Part shown: in pieces, positions 19,801 through 27,456 of the stretch
Numbering within the stretch: the stretch's first letter is position 1
How the letters are laid out: each line of letters opens with the position of its first letter
Assembly (NCBI RefSeq): GCF_020024835.1
Contig: NZ_JAHHTD010000003.1
Coordinates: forward strand, 11,973-75,972
Length of the DNA stretch: 64,000 bases
Direction of reading: 5' to 3'
Source of the DNA: Campylobacter sp.
Lineage (GTDB): Bacteria; Campylobacterota; Campylobacteria; Campylobacterales; Campylobacteraceae
The notes under the pieces: model-generated
What the model was told of the DNA's origin: nothing
Databases searched by the model: none
Seen by the model: the letters and a program-made list of their open reading frames with translations, nothing else
Translations under genes and position numbers: made by a program

Positions 19801-20432
19801 CTTAAACTATATATCCTTTTATTACCTAATAATATAGAACCATCTTTATACAGCAAAGCCTCATTTAATGATAAAATATCGCCATTATTGTGTATAAAAA
19901 ATTTTCTTGACTTTTCAAATTCTAACATATACTTGCTAAAAATATTCTTCCATAAAATTTTCTTTTTTACATATGTAAAATATTCTTCTAAAAGTTCTTT
20001 GATATCTATGTCTATATCTAAAATTTCAGCATTAAAAGGTGCAAATTTTAAATTTATTCCTATGCCTACAATTAAAAAATCATTAATTTTAGAACTCATC
20101 AATCCGCCAATTTTTTCCTCATTAATATAAAAATCATTAGGCCATTTAATCCAGACTTTAGAACCTTTTTTCACTAAAATTTCTTTCATTAAAAATGCAA
20201 AATAAATACTTGCTGAAGCTAATGGCAAATCACTTGGCAAATCTTTAATTTTAATGCAAAATGATACGTGCAAATTTCCTCTTTTGCTCTGCCATAAATT
20301 TTCTCTACTTCCTATGCCAGCAGTCTGAAAAAAAGCACAAACTGCACTATTGCAATTTATTTCATTAAAACGAATTTTATCACACAAATATATTTGAGTA
20401 GAATCAAGCTCATCAAAATAGGTAATCTCCAA
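19797..20432 (-). CDS. birA: Biotin--[acetyl-CoA-carboxylase] ligase, no DNA-binding domain
   Basis: BirA attaches biotin to the carrier protein of acetyl-CoA carboxylase. This 211-residue form has only the catalytic and C-terminal domains. FDELDSTQIYL starts the ligase fold, GIGSRENLWQSKRGNLHVSF is the biotinyl-AMP loop (GRGRxxR-like, partly changed), and WIKWPNDFYINEEKIGG holds the catalytic lysine. The absence of an N-terminal helix-turn-helix means it is unlikely to act as a biotin repressor. It overlaps fmt by 20 bases and parA by 4. bioB at about 51.4 kb is functionally linked. Confidence 0.93.
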   Translation of the reverse strand: MEITYFDELDSTQIYLCDKIRFNEINCNSAVCAFFQTAGIGSRENLWQSKRGNLHVSFCIKIKDLPSDLPLASASIYFAFLMKEILVKKGSKVWIKWPNDFYINEEKIGGLMSSKINDFLIVGIGINLKFAPFNAEILDIDIDIKELLEEYFTYVKKKILWKNIFSKYMLEFEKSRKFFIHNNGDILSLNEALLYKDGSILLGNKRIYSLR

Positions 20433-21324
20433 GTTTCAACCTTTTTCCATTTAAATACGTCTTAGCATCTAAGACTTTTTTACCACTTTCTTGTAAAAAT
20501 TTAATTTTTAAAATACCTTTTTCACAACTTAACAAAAAACCTTCATTTGTTATATCTAAAATTCTTTTGCTAGTTTGAATTTTATCTACATCGATAAGTT
20601 CAATATCAATAAATTTTAAACCATTTTCTAAAAAAATTCCTGGCCAAGAATAAAAGGCTAAAAATTTTTGATAAATTGATTTTGCATTATCTAGTCTTAT
20701 AAGTCCATCTTCTTTTTTAATCTTTCTACAAAAACTTACTTGATTTTCATCTTGAATTTTTGGAGTAATCTTATGAAAATGATTTAAAGTATTTACGCAA
20801 AGTTTAGCAGCCATATCCGAAAACAAATCAAACACTTCATTAGAATTTTTATTTTCTATATCGCATATTACGCTTTCTAAAATGGCACCACTATCAAGTC
20901 CTTCTTCCATAAGCATAGTGCAAACTCCACTTATTTTGTCGCCGTTTAAAATAGCACTTTGTATAGGACTTGCTCCACGATATTTTGGCAATAAAGAAGC
21001 GTGTAAATTTATACAAGGAGCTATATCTAAAATAGCTTTTGGTAAAATTTTTCCATAAGCAGCAACTATTATAAAATCTGGCTTAAAAGCGTTTAATTGG
21101 CTAATTAAATTTTCATCTTTTAAAGTATTTGGAGTAAATATTTTTATATTTAGATTGTTTTCTATAATGAATTGCTTAACATTACTTGGAGTTAAAATTT
21201 GTTTTCTACCAACTGGTTTATCAGCTTGAGTTAATACAGCTTGTATATTAAAACCCGCATTGATTAATTCTTTTAAAATACAAGTTGCATAATGTGGAGT
21301 TCCCATAAAAATAATATTTTTCAT
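20413..21324 (-). CDS. fmt: Methionyl-tRNA formyltransferase
   Basis: Fmt formylates initiator Met-tRNA using 10-formyl-THF, 303 residues. The N-terminal MGTPHYATCILKELI, the formyl-transfer signature INLHASLLPKYRGASPIQ with catalytic Asn-His, and TMLMEEGLDSGAI are all present, as is the C-terminal RNA-binding domain. An AGGAAAATT Shine-Dalgarno precedes the ATG and falls inside one arm of an inverted repeat. It appears to be the first gene of the roughly 17.5 kb minus-strand run that ends with recO. Confidence 0.96.
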   Translation of the reverse strand: MKNIIFMGTPHYATCILKELINAGFNIQAVLTQADKPVGRKQILTPSNVKQFIIENNLNIKIFTPNTLKDENLISQLNAFKPDFIIVAAYGKILPKAILDIAPCINLHASLLPKYRGASPIQSAILNGDKISGVCTMLMEEGLDSGAILESVICDIENKNSNEVFDLFSDMAAKLCVNTLNHFHKITPKIQDENQVSFCRKIKKEDGLIRLDNAKSIYQKFLAFYSWPGIFLENGLKFIDIELIDVDKIQTSKRILDITNEGFLLSCEKGILKIKFLQESGKKVLDAKTYLNGKRLKLGDYLF

Positions 21325-21330
21325 AATTTT

Positions 21331-21369
21331 CCTATATCTATAACGAAATAATATTATAATAGATATAGG
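21331..21369. repeat. 11-bp inverted repeat around the fmt promoter
   Basis: CCTATATCTAT (21331-21341) and its exact complement ATAGATATAGG (21359-21369) flank a 17-base loop. The left arm covers the fmt Shine-Dalgarno and the loop holds a minus-strand TATAAT (-10). It may be an operator around the promoter or a leader hairpin. The core TCTATTATAATA is shared with the two repeats in the divergent region 400 bp away. Confidence 0.6.
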
Positions 21370-21382
21370 TAAATTTTACATT

Positions 21383-21730
21383 TTAGTTAAAATTAAAAGT
21401 CCAATCCCCGTGGTCGGTTCCAACTTTCACTTCTAAAATTTTTTTGCAATTAGTAAGTGGAATATAATCCCAAGTTTCTCCATAAGATAAAGTCTTATTA
21501 ATTTTTACATTATCTTTATCCAACATTCCTCCAACTTTACACTTTCCTCTATTTGGAGTAATACTAGTAATATTTACATTATCAACTAAAGAAGTAATAT
21601 TTAAATACTTAATATTTCTATGTAAAATAGGATTGTATTGCTCACTTATAGATACTTCAATTGGAACTTTATCTTCTCCACCACACGCAGCAAAAAATAT
21701 AGCTACAATAAAAACAAATATTTTTTTCAT
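21383..21730 (-). CDS. Small putative lipoprotein of unknown function
   Basis: Unrecognised 115-residue protein. Starting at the ATG at 21730, which has an AAGGAG Shine-Dalgarno 5-6 bases upstream, it begins MKKIFVFIVAIFFAACGGED, a signal peptide with a lipobox ending in Cys17. The mature part is mostly beta-prone and contains two more cysteines (KCKVGG and NCKKIL), possibly a disulfide, and ends with WTFNFN. An upstream frame extension is ignored because it lacks a Shine-Dalgarno. It is transcribed divergently from an HTH regulator and, with it, occupies the interval between obg and fmt where I recall proB in C. jejuni. Confidence 0.65.
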   Translation of the reverse strand: MKKIFVFIVAIFFAACGGEDKVPIEVSISEQYNPILHRNIKYLNITSLVDNVNITSITPNRGKCKVGGMLDKDNVKINKTLSYGETWDYIPLTNCKKILEVKVGTDHGDWTFNFN

Positions 21731-21743
21731 TAATCTCCTTTTT

Positions 21744-21762
21744 AATCTATTATAATAGAGTG
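21744..21762 (-). promoter_or_regulatory. Promoter/operator repeat copy 1 (lipoprotein side)
   Basis: The 19-mer AATCTATTATAATAGAGTG contains the palindrome CTATTATAATAG. On the minus strand it supplies TATAAT (21749-21754) about 20 bases before the lipoprotein ATG. It matches copy 2 at 18 of 19 positions, exactly 50 bp away. Confidence 0.6.
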
Positions 21763-21793
21763 AAATAAAATTATAAATCAAATATACTTAAAA

Positions 21794-21812
21794 AATCTAT
21801 AATAATAGAGTG
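21794..21812 (+). promoter_or_regulatory. Promoter/operator repeat copy 2 (regulator side)
   Basis: The 19-mer AATCTATAATAATAGAGTG is a direct repeat of copy 1 with a single T-to-A change. It contains a plus-strand TATAAT (21798-21803), placing transcription of the HTH gene only about 10 bases before its start codon. It is likely both promoter and regulator-binding site; the binding is inferred. Confidence 0.55.
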
Positions 21813-21820
21813 GATATATT

Positions 21821-22060
21821 TTGATTTACGAATTTAATAAAAATGAAATTAATTTATTTCATAAACAAATTGCACAAAATGTAGCTAAAATTAGAAAAGA
21901 AAAAGGTTATTCCCAATTGGAACTTAGTTTGGCTATAGGATATAAATCTGTTTCATTAGTAAGTGGAGCAGAAGCTGGATACAAAAATATCCATTATAAT
22001 ATCGAACACTTATATAAAATTGCAAAAATCTTGGAAGTAGATCTTAAAGAATTTTTCTAA
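21821..22060 (+). CDS. XRE/Cro-family HTH transcriptional regulator
   Basis: A 79-residue single-domain regulator. After a short polar N terminus it is a helix-turn-helix of the Cro/CI type (QNVAKIRKEKGYSQLELSLA, then a recognition-helix region ending NIHYNIEHLYKIAKILEVDL). The first in-frame start is TTG at 21821, with GAGTGG about 7 bases upstream; no ATG fits. It is divergent from the lipoprotein gene, and a nearly identical 19-bp element sits at both promoters, so autoregulation and control of the lipoprotein are plausible. Such small XRE proteins are often phage- or toxin-antitoxin-derived, but I see no toxin partner here. Confidence 0.8.
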   Translation: MIYEFNKNEINLFHKQIAQNVAKIRKEKGYSQLELSLAIGYKSVSLVSGAEAGYKNIHYNIEHLYKIAKILEVDLKEFF

Positions 22061-22097
22061 ATTTTTTAATTTAAATCATTATACACTCTGTCTTTAT

Positions 22098-23132
22098 TTA
22101 AATATTTCTATTTTTTTTAACTTCTTCTAAAAGCATAAATTTAAGTTCTTTTAAACCTGTCTTTTCTAAACTTGAAACCTTAACAAAAAAACTTTGCGGA
22201 TTATTTTGCTCTTTTAAGTATATAGAAAGTTCATCAAAATCAAGGTTTATTTTTTGTGCAAATTCTTCACCTAAATTTACACTATCACTCTTTGAAAGTA
22301 TGATTGCAAATTTTCTATTAAAAAGTTTATTAGAAAATTTTTCAAGCTCTTTTCTTAAAATTATAAATTGATCTTTTAAGCTTATATCTCTTAAAGGATC
22401 TAAAACAAAAAGTAAAAATGAAGTGCGTTCAATATGCCTTAAAAATTCAAGTCCTAAACCTTTACCAAGGCTTGCACCTTCAATAATACCTGGAATATCA
22501 GCCATTACAAAGGAATTATAATCATCAACTTCCACCATACCAAGTTTTGGAGTTAATGTTGTAAATTCATAATTAGCAATCTCTGGACGAGCATTTGATA
22601 CAACACTTATAAGCGTTGATTTGCCAACATTTGGAAAGCCAACAAGCCCGACATCAGCTATAAGTTTAAGTTCTAAACGCACATTAAGAGTTTTGCCTGT
22701 TATACCTGCTTGGGCATAATCTGGACGCTGATTGGTGGAATTTTTAAAATGTGTATTGCCAAGTCCTCCTTTTCCACCTTTTAAAAATAATTCTTTTTGT
22801 CCTTCAACTAGCATATCAAGCAAAACTTCTCCACTATTAGCGTCAATGACTTGAGTTCCTTGTGGGACAATTAATTCTAAATCTTCTCCACGCTTGCCGT
22901 TTTTATTACGTCCAAGTCCTGGATAACCATTTTGAGCTTTTAACTCTTTCTTTCCTTTAAAATGTGCTAAAGTATGAGTATTATTATCGCAAATAAAATA
23001 AACACTGCCACCATTTCCGCCATCACCACCATCAGGGCCACCCAATGGCACGTGCTTTTCTCTACGAAAACTTACAGCCCCTTTACCACCATTTCCAGAA
23101 CTTAGAGTTAATTTAACATTATCTATAAACAT
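22098..23132 (-). CDS. obg: GTPase Obg (CgtA)
   Basis: Essential ribosome-associated GTPase for 50S assembly, 344 residues. The glycine-rich Obg fold ([36 protein letters not shown]) is followed by the G domain with [11 protein letters not shown] (G1), [11 protein letters not shown] (G3) and LSKSD (G4). It lacks the extended C-terminal domain of some members. It is the third gene of rplU-rpmA-obg, a widely conserved order, though a terminator-like hairpin lies between rpmA and obg. Confidence 0.97.
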   Translation of the reverse strand: MFIDNVKLTLSSGNGGKGAVSFRREKHVPLGGPDGGDGGNGGSVYFICDNNTHTLAHFKGKKELKAQNGYPGLGRNKNGKRGEDLELIVPQGTQVIDANSGEVLLDMLVEGQKELFLKGGKGGLGNTHFKNSTNQRPDYAQAGITGKTLNVRLELKLIADVGLVGFPNVGKSTLISVVSNARPEIANYEFTTLTPKLGMVEVDDYNSFVMADIPGIIEGASLGKGLGLEFLRHIERTSFLLFVLDPLRDISLKDQFIILRKELEKFSNKLFNRKFAIILSKSDSVNLGEEFAQKINLDFDELSIYLKEQNNPQSFFVKVSSLEKTGLKELKFMLLEEVKKNRNI

Positions 23133-23199
23133 ACGATCACCAAATGAAAAATTCTAAAAGATATTACAACTTTTAATACTTTAAAGTTTAAGCGAAGAA

Positions 23200-23218
23200 A
23201 AGGCTACAATGTAGCCTT
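23200..23218 (-). terminator. Hairpin terminator after rpmA
   Basis: AAGGCTAC and GTAGCCTT form an 8-bp stem with a 3-base loop directly after the rpmA stop. On the minus strand it is followed by TTTTCTT. It probably attenuates transcription between rpmA and obg. Confidence 0.7.
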
Positions 23219-23220
23219 AA

Positions 23221-23475
23221 TTATGCAGGATAAACAGAAACTTTCTTTCTATTTTTATCTTTTCTTTCAAATTTTACAAAACCATCGATTAAAGCAAAAA
23301 TAGTATGGTCTTTTCCTATACCTACATTATTGCCTGCGTGAGTTGCTGTTCCTCTTTGGCGAATAATAATATTGCCAGCACGAACAAATTCTCCACCAAA
23401 TTTTTTAACACCTAGACGACGTCCTATGGAATCACGATTATTTTGAGTTGAACCTTGACCTTTCTTGTGTGCCAT
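23221..23475 (-). CDS. rpmA: 50S ribosomal protein L27
   Basis: L27, 84 residues, contributing its N-terminal tail near the peptidyl transferase centre. The start [20 protein letters not shown] and the block [19 protein letters not shown] are family-diagnostic. There is no N-terminal extension needing protease cleavage as in Firmicutes. It is 10 bases downstream of rplU. Confidence 0.98.
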   Translation of the reverse strand: MAHKKGQGSTQNNRDSIGRRLGVKKFGGEFVRAGNIIIRQRGTATHAGNNVGIGKDHTIFALIDGFVKFERKDKNRKKVSVYPA

Positions 23476-23485
23476 TCTTTACTCC

Positions 23486-23794
23486 TTAAGCTTTAATATC
23501 TACTACTCTAACGCGAGTAAATTGTCTTCTAAAACCGCGTTTTAATTTCGAGTCTTTTCTACGTCTTTTTTTATAAATTACAACTTTTTTATCTTTTCCA
23601 TGAGTAATCACTTCTAAAATAACTTTTGCACCCGCAACAAAAGGCACACCTACCTTTAATTCTTTATCGCATATAGCAAGAACTTCACTTACTTCTACGC
23701 TTGATTTTATTTCAGCTTCAAAACGATCTAACTTGAGTTCATCACCTTGACTTACTCTGTATTGTTTTCCGCTGTGTTTTATAATAGCATACAT
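23486..23794 (-). CDS. rplU: 50S ribosomal protein L21
   Basis: L21, 102 residues, binding 23S rRNA. The start is placed at [14 protein letters not shown] (ATG 23794, with an AAAGGAT Shine-Dalgarno), not at the longer in-frame extension to 23851. The C-terminal [19 protein letters not shown] is the basic family signature. It is the first gene of rplU-rpmA-obg, with a -10 box about 90 bases upstream. Confidence 0.97.
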   Translation of the reverse strand: MYAIIKHSGKQYRVSQGDELKLDRFEAEIKSSVEVSEVLAICDKELKVGVPFVAGAKVILEVITHGKDKKVVIYKKRRRKDSKLKRGFRRQFTRVRVVDIKA

Positions 23795-23884
23795 ACAGCT
23801 ATCCTTTCTAAATATATTTTGGTAGCACCATAAAGCATTATGTATAAACATAAATTTTAAAAGCTTTAGTGGTTAAAACTTGTG

Positions 23885-23890
23885 ATTATA
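23885..23890 (-). promoter_or_regulatory. Sigma70 -10 element for rplU-rpmA-obg
   Basis: On the minus strand AAGTATAATCAC lies upstream of rplU, preceded by a T/A-rich stretch as is usual for Campylobacter promoters. It implies a leader of about 80 bases, which might be a regulatory leader, although I could not identify a known L21 leader structure. Confidence 0.6.
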
Positions 23891-23916
23891 CTTATTTTTT
23901 TTTAAATTTTGGTTAA

Positions 23917-25077
23917 TTACCAGCCTAAATTTATCGTTCCATTTTGATTTACACTATGTTGCTTTTGCATTCCTACATCACTATCATCTAAAGGTCTGCA
24001 AATATCACCTTTTTTAACACTTCCTTCAATAATTTTTGCATAAGAAAGTTTAGGAGTTGGGCGAATCACTTGAACTTTTCCGCTTTTGGTTTCTATTCTT
24101 GCTGTATTTTCTTTTGTATAAGAATCTTTTACAATTTCACCTAAAGAATAACACTCATAAATATCATCATTATTTAGAGTTTGTGAAAATACAACTTCAT
24201 TGTTTTGAACACTTGCAATTTTTAATGGATAAATAGCATTTAAAATATCATCTGAAATTTTCTTTGCTATTTTTTTACTTAATTTTTCATTAGCTACTAA
24301 AGAATTATTCTTAATAGAAGCTGACATGGTTAAAGTATTTGAAAATTTAATCTCTCTTGTAGCAAATAGCAATACCCTATAATCAATTACAATTTCAATT
24401 TTATTTTTATTGTTATTAGCTACAGCGTCTATACCACTAACATTAAATAATAATATATAATCAGTTGCTAAAACATTTTTTAGCTTGTAAATTTCATCAG
24501 AATTAGTATCGCTTGATTTGATAAGGGATTTTTCCATTTCATAATACCCTTTAGAATCTCTATCTAAGACATTAAATTTTCTACTTTGAAGCAAATTAGT
24601 GATAATTTTTTGTTGCAAAACATTTCCAAGTTCTTGGTATTTAGAAGAGGTATTAAACACCGTAATACTTCTTCTACTATCTGGTTTATGACCTGGGATA
24701 TCATAGTATTTCTTAGTTGAAGTTTTATATACAATTACTTCTGCAACATAATTTCCATTTTCATCTTTAGTAACATTATTTACATCATAACTATCAACCT
24801 TGCCTTTAGTTGCTTTTACAATTTTTTCTTTATACATATCAACAATATTTGTATTTTGACTATCAGAATAAGAAGCAACAAAAGTTTGTTTTAAGGAGCT
24901 TATATTAACGCCATTTATTTTACCAATTGCTTCTATTAATGCGTTATTAATAGCTTCTTCTCTAGTAAGACCACTACCTTCTCCTGTGCTTGACTTTGTA
25001 GAAACAGAAGTTACAACTTTAGCTTCAAGATTTAAAAATATAAATAATATAAAAATAATCGCTTTTAGAGTATTCAT
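23917..25077 (-). CDS. Exported protein of unknown function (Cj0093-like)
   Basis: A 386-residue protein with a signal peptide (about 1-19, ending NLEAK). After it comes a segment rich in Ser/Thr/Gly that resembles the start of flagellar assembly protein T-type (FlgT/LPP20-like) domains (GEGSGLTREEAINNALIEAI, GVNISSLKQTF). The middle region resembles CsgG/curli-type folds (SRKFNVLDRDSKGYYEMEKS), typical of proteins that bind Lpo-type lipoproteins. It is the last gene of a five-gene envelope operon, 8 bases after the preceding gene. I do not assign a biochemical role. Confidence 0.72.
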   Translation of the reverse strand: MNTLKAIIFILFIFLNLEAKVVTSVSTKSSTGEGSGLTREEAINNALIEAIGKINGVNISSLKQTFVASYSDSQNTNIVDMYKEKIVKATKGKVDSYDVNNVTKDENGNYVAEVIVYKTSTKKYYDIPGHKPDSRRSITVFNTSSKYQELGNVLQQKIITNLLQSRKFNVLDRDSKGYYEMEKSLIKSSDTNSDEIYKLKNVLATDYILLFNVSGIDAVANNNKNKIEIVIDYRVLLFATREIKFSNTLTMSASIKNNSLVANEKLSKKIAKKISDDILNAIYPLKIASVQNNEVVFSQTLNNDDIYECYSLGEIVKDSYTKENTARIETKSGKVQVIRPTPKLSYAKIIEGSVKKGDICRPLDDSDVGMQKQHSVNQNGTINLGW

Positions 25078-25085
25078 TCTTATCC

Positions 25086-26438
25086 TTAAAAATCGTCTAA
25101 AGTATTCACAATTCTAGATTTTCTATCTTCGACACTAGAAGGTTTTTTGATAACTTCTGTATTAGTATCTTGTTTTGATTTTATAGGAGATACAGCATTG
25201 GTTGTATTTACATAATTTGCATAAGAATATACACGTACAGCACCAACATAATTATTACCATTTTTATCAGTATAAGACCATCTTTTTATGGTTCTTATAC
25301 CTCTTAAATTACCTTTAGTGGAAGTTGTTACCTTTTTAATAGTTTTATCTATTATATCCTTTATAACATCTTCTGTAATTTGCTCAGAACCATCACTAGT
25401 TTTAATAGTTTGTTTTATAGTTTTTTTTATAGAATCTCCCGTTTGTCTTTCATCTCTTAAGCTAACTTGAGTATTAACAAATTCTCTAATAGCTACATCT
25501 GCTTCAGATATAGCACTTTCTTGGGCATTTAATTTAATACGATTTACAATATTACTATCATTAGATGTTTTATTATAGCCCCAATTTCCATAGCTGATAA
25601 TCAAAGGTTCTCCGTTTTCATCATACACCATACGAATTCCATATTCATTGATATAACCTTGAGTATCTTTTGGTAAAAATTCTTTAATAGGACTCCCTTT
25701 TCCTTTTATACTAGGAGTACGATTTTTTTGTATATCATCTGCAAACATTCGAGTTTTATCAGAAACTACTGCAATAACACCGACTTGATAATCTTCTCCA
25801 TCACTTGTTTTTGTTACAAAAGTTTGCACAGGAACAAGACCGCTCATAGAGCCAAAAGCACTTATTATAGTTTTACTTATAAATTCATCTCTAAAAATTT
25901 CTTTTTTTCTCTCTTCTGTTAGTCCTTGAACATTCACACCTAACTCTTGCAAAGCTTTATCTAATTTTGCACCAGCTAATTGTGTTACTTTATCCATAAT
26001 TTGAGACAAAGCGCCTCCTTTTGGAAGCTCTTCAAATTCTTTATTATTAGATGAGCTATCATCATAGAAATTAGATATTTTTTGATTTGCTATTCTTCCA
26101 AATGCATCTTTAATAAAATTTGATTGAATAGATTGCATAGCTCTTCTGTAGGCTAAATTTACTGCTTTAGCAAAATTCTTCGGATCATCTATAACTACAG
26201 AATTGCCTGTATAGAATGTTCTACCATTTTTAGTTTCTCCATAAGTTATACCTTGATTGCTTTCATACTCATCAAAATAATCTTGAGCTGTCTTATTTTT
26301 ATTTTCTTTGTTTTCTATTGGAATATTCATTTCATTTTGAATTTTTACATCTTCTTGAGTAATCTCTATTTGTGGAGTAGCTTGAGCATAAAGAAAGCTT
26401 GCTACTAACAATGAACCAATAATAAATCTTTTTTTCAT
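25086..26438 (-). CDS. Exported protein of unknown function (Cj0092-like, DUF6844-type)
   Basis: A 450-residue periplasmic protein with a signal peptide (about 1-20, cleavage near LYAQA). It has no membrane segment after that. The central part has VVIDDPKNFAKAVNLAYRRA and GYINEYGIRMVYDENGEPLI, and the C-terminal part is rich in Lys and Thr (KKTIKQTIKTSDGSEQ). I recall homologues next to LpoB-like genes in Campylobacter. Its place between the LpoB-like lipoprotein and the CsgG-like exported protein suggests a shared envelope complex, which is an inference from context. Confidence 0.7.
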   Translation of the reverse strand: MKKRFIIGSLLVASFLYAQATPQIEITQEDVKIQNEMNIPIENKENKNKTAQDYFDEYESNQGITYGETKNGRTFYTGNSVVIDDPKNFAKAVNLAYRRAMQSIQSNFIKDAFGRIANQKISNFYDDSSSNNKEFEELPKGGALSQIMDKVTQLAGAKLDKALQELGVNVQGLTEERKKEIFRDEFISKTIISAFGSMSGLVPVQTFVTKTSDGEDYQVGVIAVVSDKTRMFADDIQKNRTPSIKGKGSPIKEFLPKDTQGYINEYGIRMVYDENGEPLIISYGNWGYNKTSNDSNIVNRIKLNAQESAISEADVAIREFVNTQVSLRDERQTGDSIKKTIKQTIKTSDGSEQITEDVIKDIIDKTIKKVTTSTKGNLRGIRTIKRWSYTDKNGNNYVGAVRVYSYANYVNTTNAVSPIKSKQDTNTEVIKKPSSVEDRKSRIVNTLDDF

Positions 26439-26493
26439 TTTCTACCCTTGTCAAATAATTTCTTAAGTTTAAAAATTTGTATAGAACAAATTA

Positions 26494-27123
26494 TTACCAA
26501 CTAACACTTTTGCTAGAACCAAGCTTATTAATCCTATTAGTTTTTTGCCATACGACTAAGCCGCTAACCTTTTCAGCTAATTTCATAACAAAAAAGTATT
26601 CCACTTGAGTTTTTCCATTACTTAATTTTATATTTTTTTGATCTAATCTACCTTGCAAAGTTAAAGACGCACTAATTTGCGTATGATCTTTTGAAATCGT
26701 AGCTTTATCATATCTATCATCATCTTTGTCATTCATAACATCATCTATATTATTTTGAGTAGCACTATCATTGCCTTGAGTAGCTGAAGCTGCAAATTTA
26801 CCTGAATTTATGAGCTCTTCTACCATTAAATCAGTTAAATTTCTAGTATCTATTCGCAAAGCAGTATTATTTACCACATCATAAACTGCAACGATAGCCT
26901 TGCCTGAATTTCCTATTTTATTTACAACATAAGCTGAATTAAACAAGCTATTTAACATTTCTTTTGCAGTATTATCAAAATCTTCTCCAGTTAAGCCCAT
27001 ACTCAAAGAATCACCCTGTTTTAGCTTAGCCGCAGTCCCATCTACATAAGTTGGTTGTTGCATACAAGCACTAAATAAAATACCAATAGCCACAATACTT
27101 GTTAAGATTTTAATTTTTTTCAT
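26494..27123 (-). CDS. LpoB-like lipoprotein (penicillin-binding protein activator family)
   Basis: A 209-residue lipoprotein with the lipobox LFSAC (Cys20). The mature domain begins YVDGTAAKLKQGDSLSMGLT and contains VVNNTALRIDTRNLTDLMVE and GRLDQKNIKLSNGKTQVEYF, the pattern of the LpoB/YcfM domain. In E. coli that protein activates PBP1B from the outer membrane. It is 12 bases after the YcfL-like gene, the same neighbour pair as ycfL-lpoB in E. coli. Whether it activates a penicillin-binding protein in Campylobacter is not shown by the sequence. Confidence 0.8.
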   Translation of the reverse strand: MKKIKILTSIVAIGILFSACMQQPTYVDGTAAKLKQGDSLSMGLTGEDFDNTAKEMLNSLFNSAYVVNKIGNSGKAIVAVYDVVNNTALRIDTRNLTDLMVEELINSGKFAASATQGNDSATQNNIDDVMNDKDDDRYDKATISKDHTQISASLTLQGRLDQKNIKLSNGKTQVEYFFVMKLAEKVSGLVVWQKTNRINKLGSSKSVSW

Positions 27124-27135
27124 ATTTTTTCCTTT

Positions 27136-27456
27136 TTATTTGATATATATTTTGTATTTTTTTACTCTTTTATCAGTAGCAATACTTTGCACAATATATT
27201 CTTGCTTGGCTAACAATCTAATAGTTTTATAGTTTCTATCTATGGTATTTTTTACTATAAAACCATCTTTATCAAACCATTCTATTTTATAAGAAAGTTT
27301 TTTATCAATTAAACTATAAAAGCTTATTTGGACTTCTAACAAACCTGCGTCGTTGATTCTTTCTTTGATACTTTTAACATTAGTATGTTTAAATTCACTA
27401 ATATCTTGTGAAAATAAAAACATACAACTTAAAAGTAAAAAAAATATTTTTTTCAT
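27136..27456 (-). CDS. YcfL-like (DUF1425) small exported protein
   Basis: A 106-residue protein with a short signal sequence (MKKIFFLLLSCMFLFSQD). Cys11 after LLS could be a lipobox, or cleavage may occur near FSQ. The mature part is a compact beta-rich domain (LLEVQISFYSLIDKKLSYKI, EWFDKDGFIV) like DUF1425. It overlaps the upstream lipoprotein gene by 4 bases and precedes the LpoB-like gene. The trio COG3014-YcfL-LpoB is a recurring neighbourhood in proteobacteria, supporting the call. Confidence 0.72.
   Translation of the reverse strand: MKKIFFLLLSCMFLFSQDISEFKHTNVKSIKERINDAGLLEVQISFYSLIDKKLSYKIEWFDKDGFIVKNTIDRNYKTIRLLAKQEYIVQSIATDKRVKKYKIYIK

Noticed and set aside
18097..23220. parS centromere sites near parAB
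   Set aside because: No TGTTTCACGTGAAACA-like palindrome was visible; Campylobacter parS may differ.
23795..23851. N-terminal extension of ribosomal protein L21
   Set aside because: L21 starts MYAIIK; the ATG at 23794 has its own Shine-Dalgarno.
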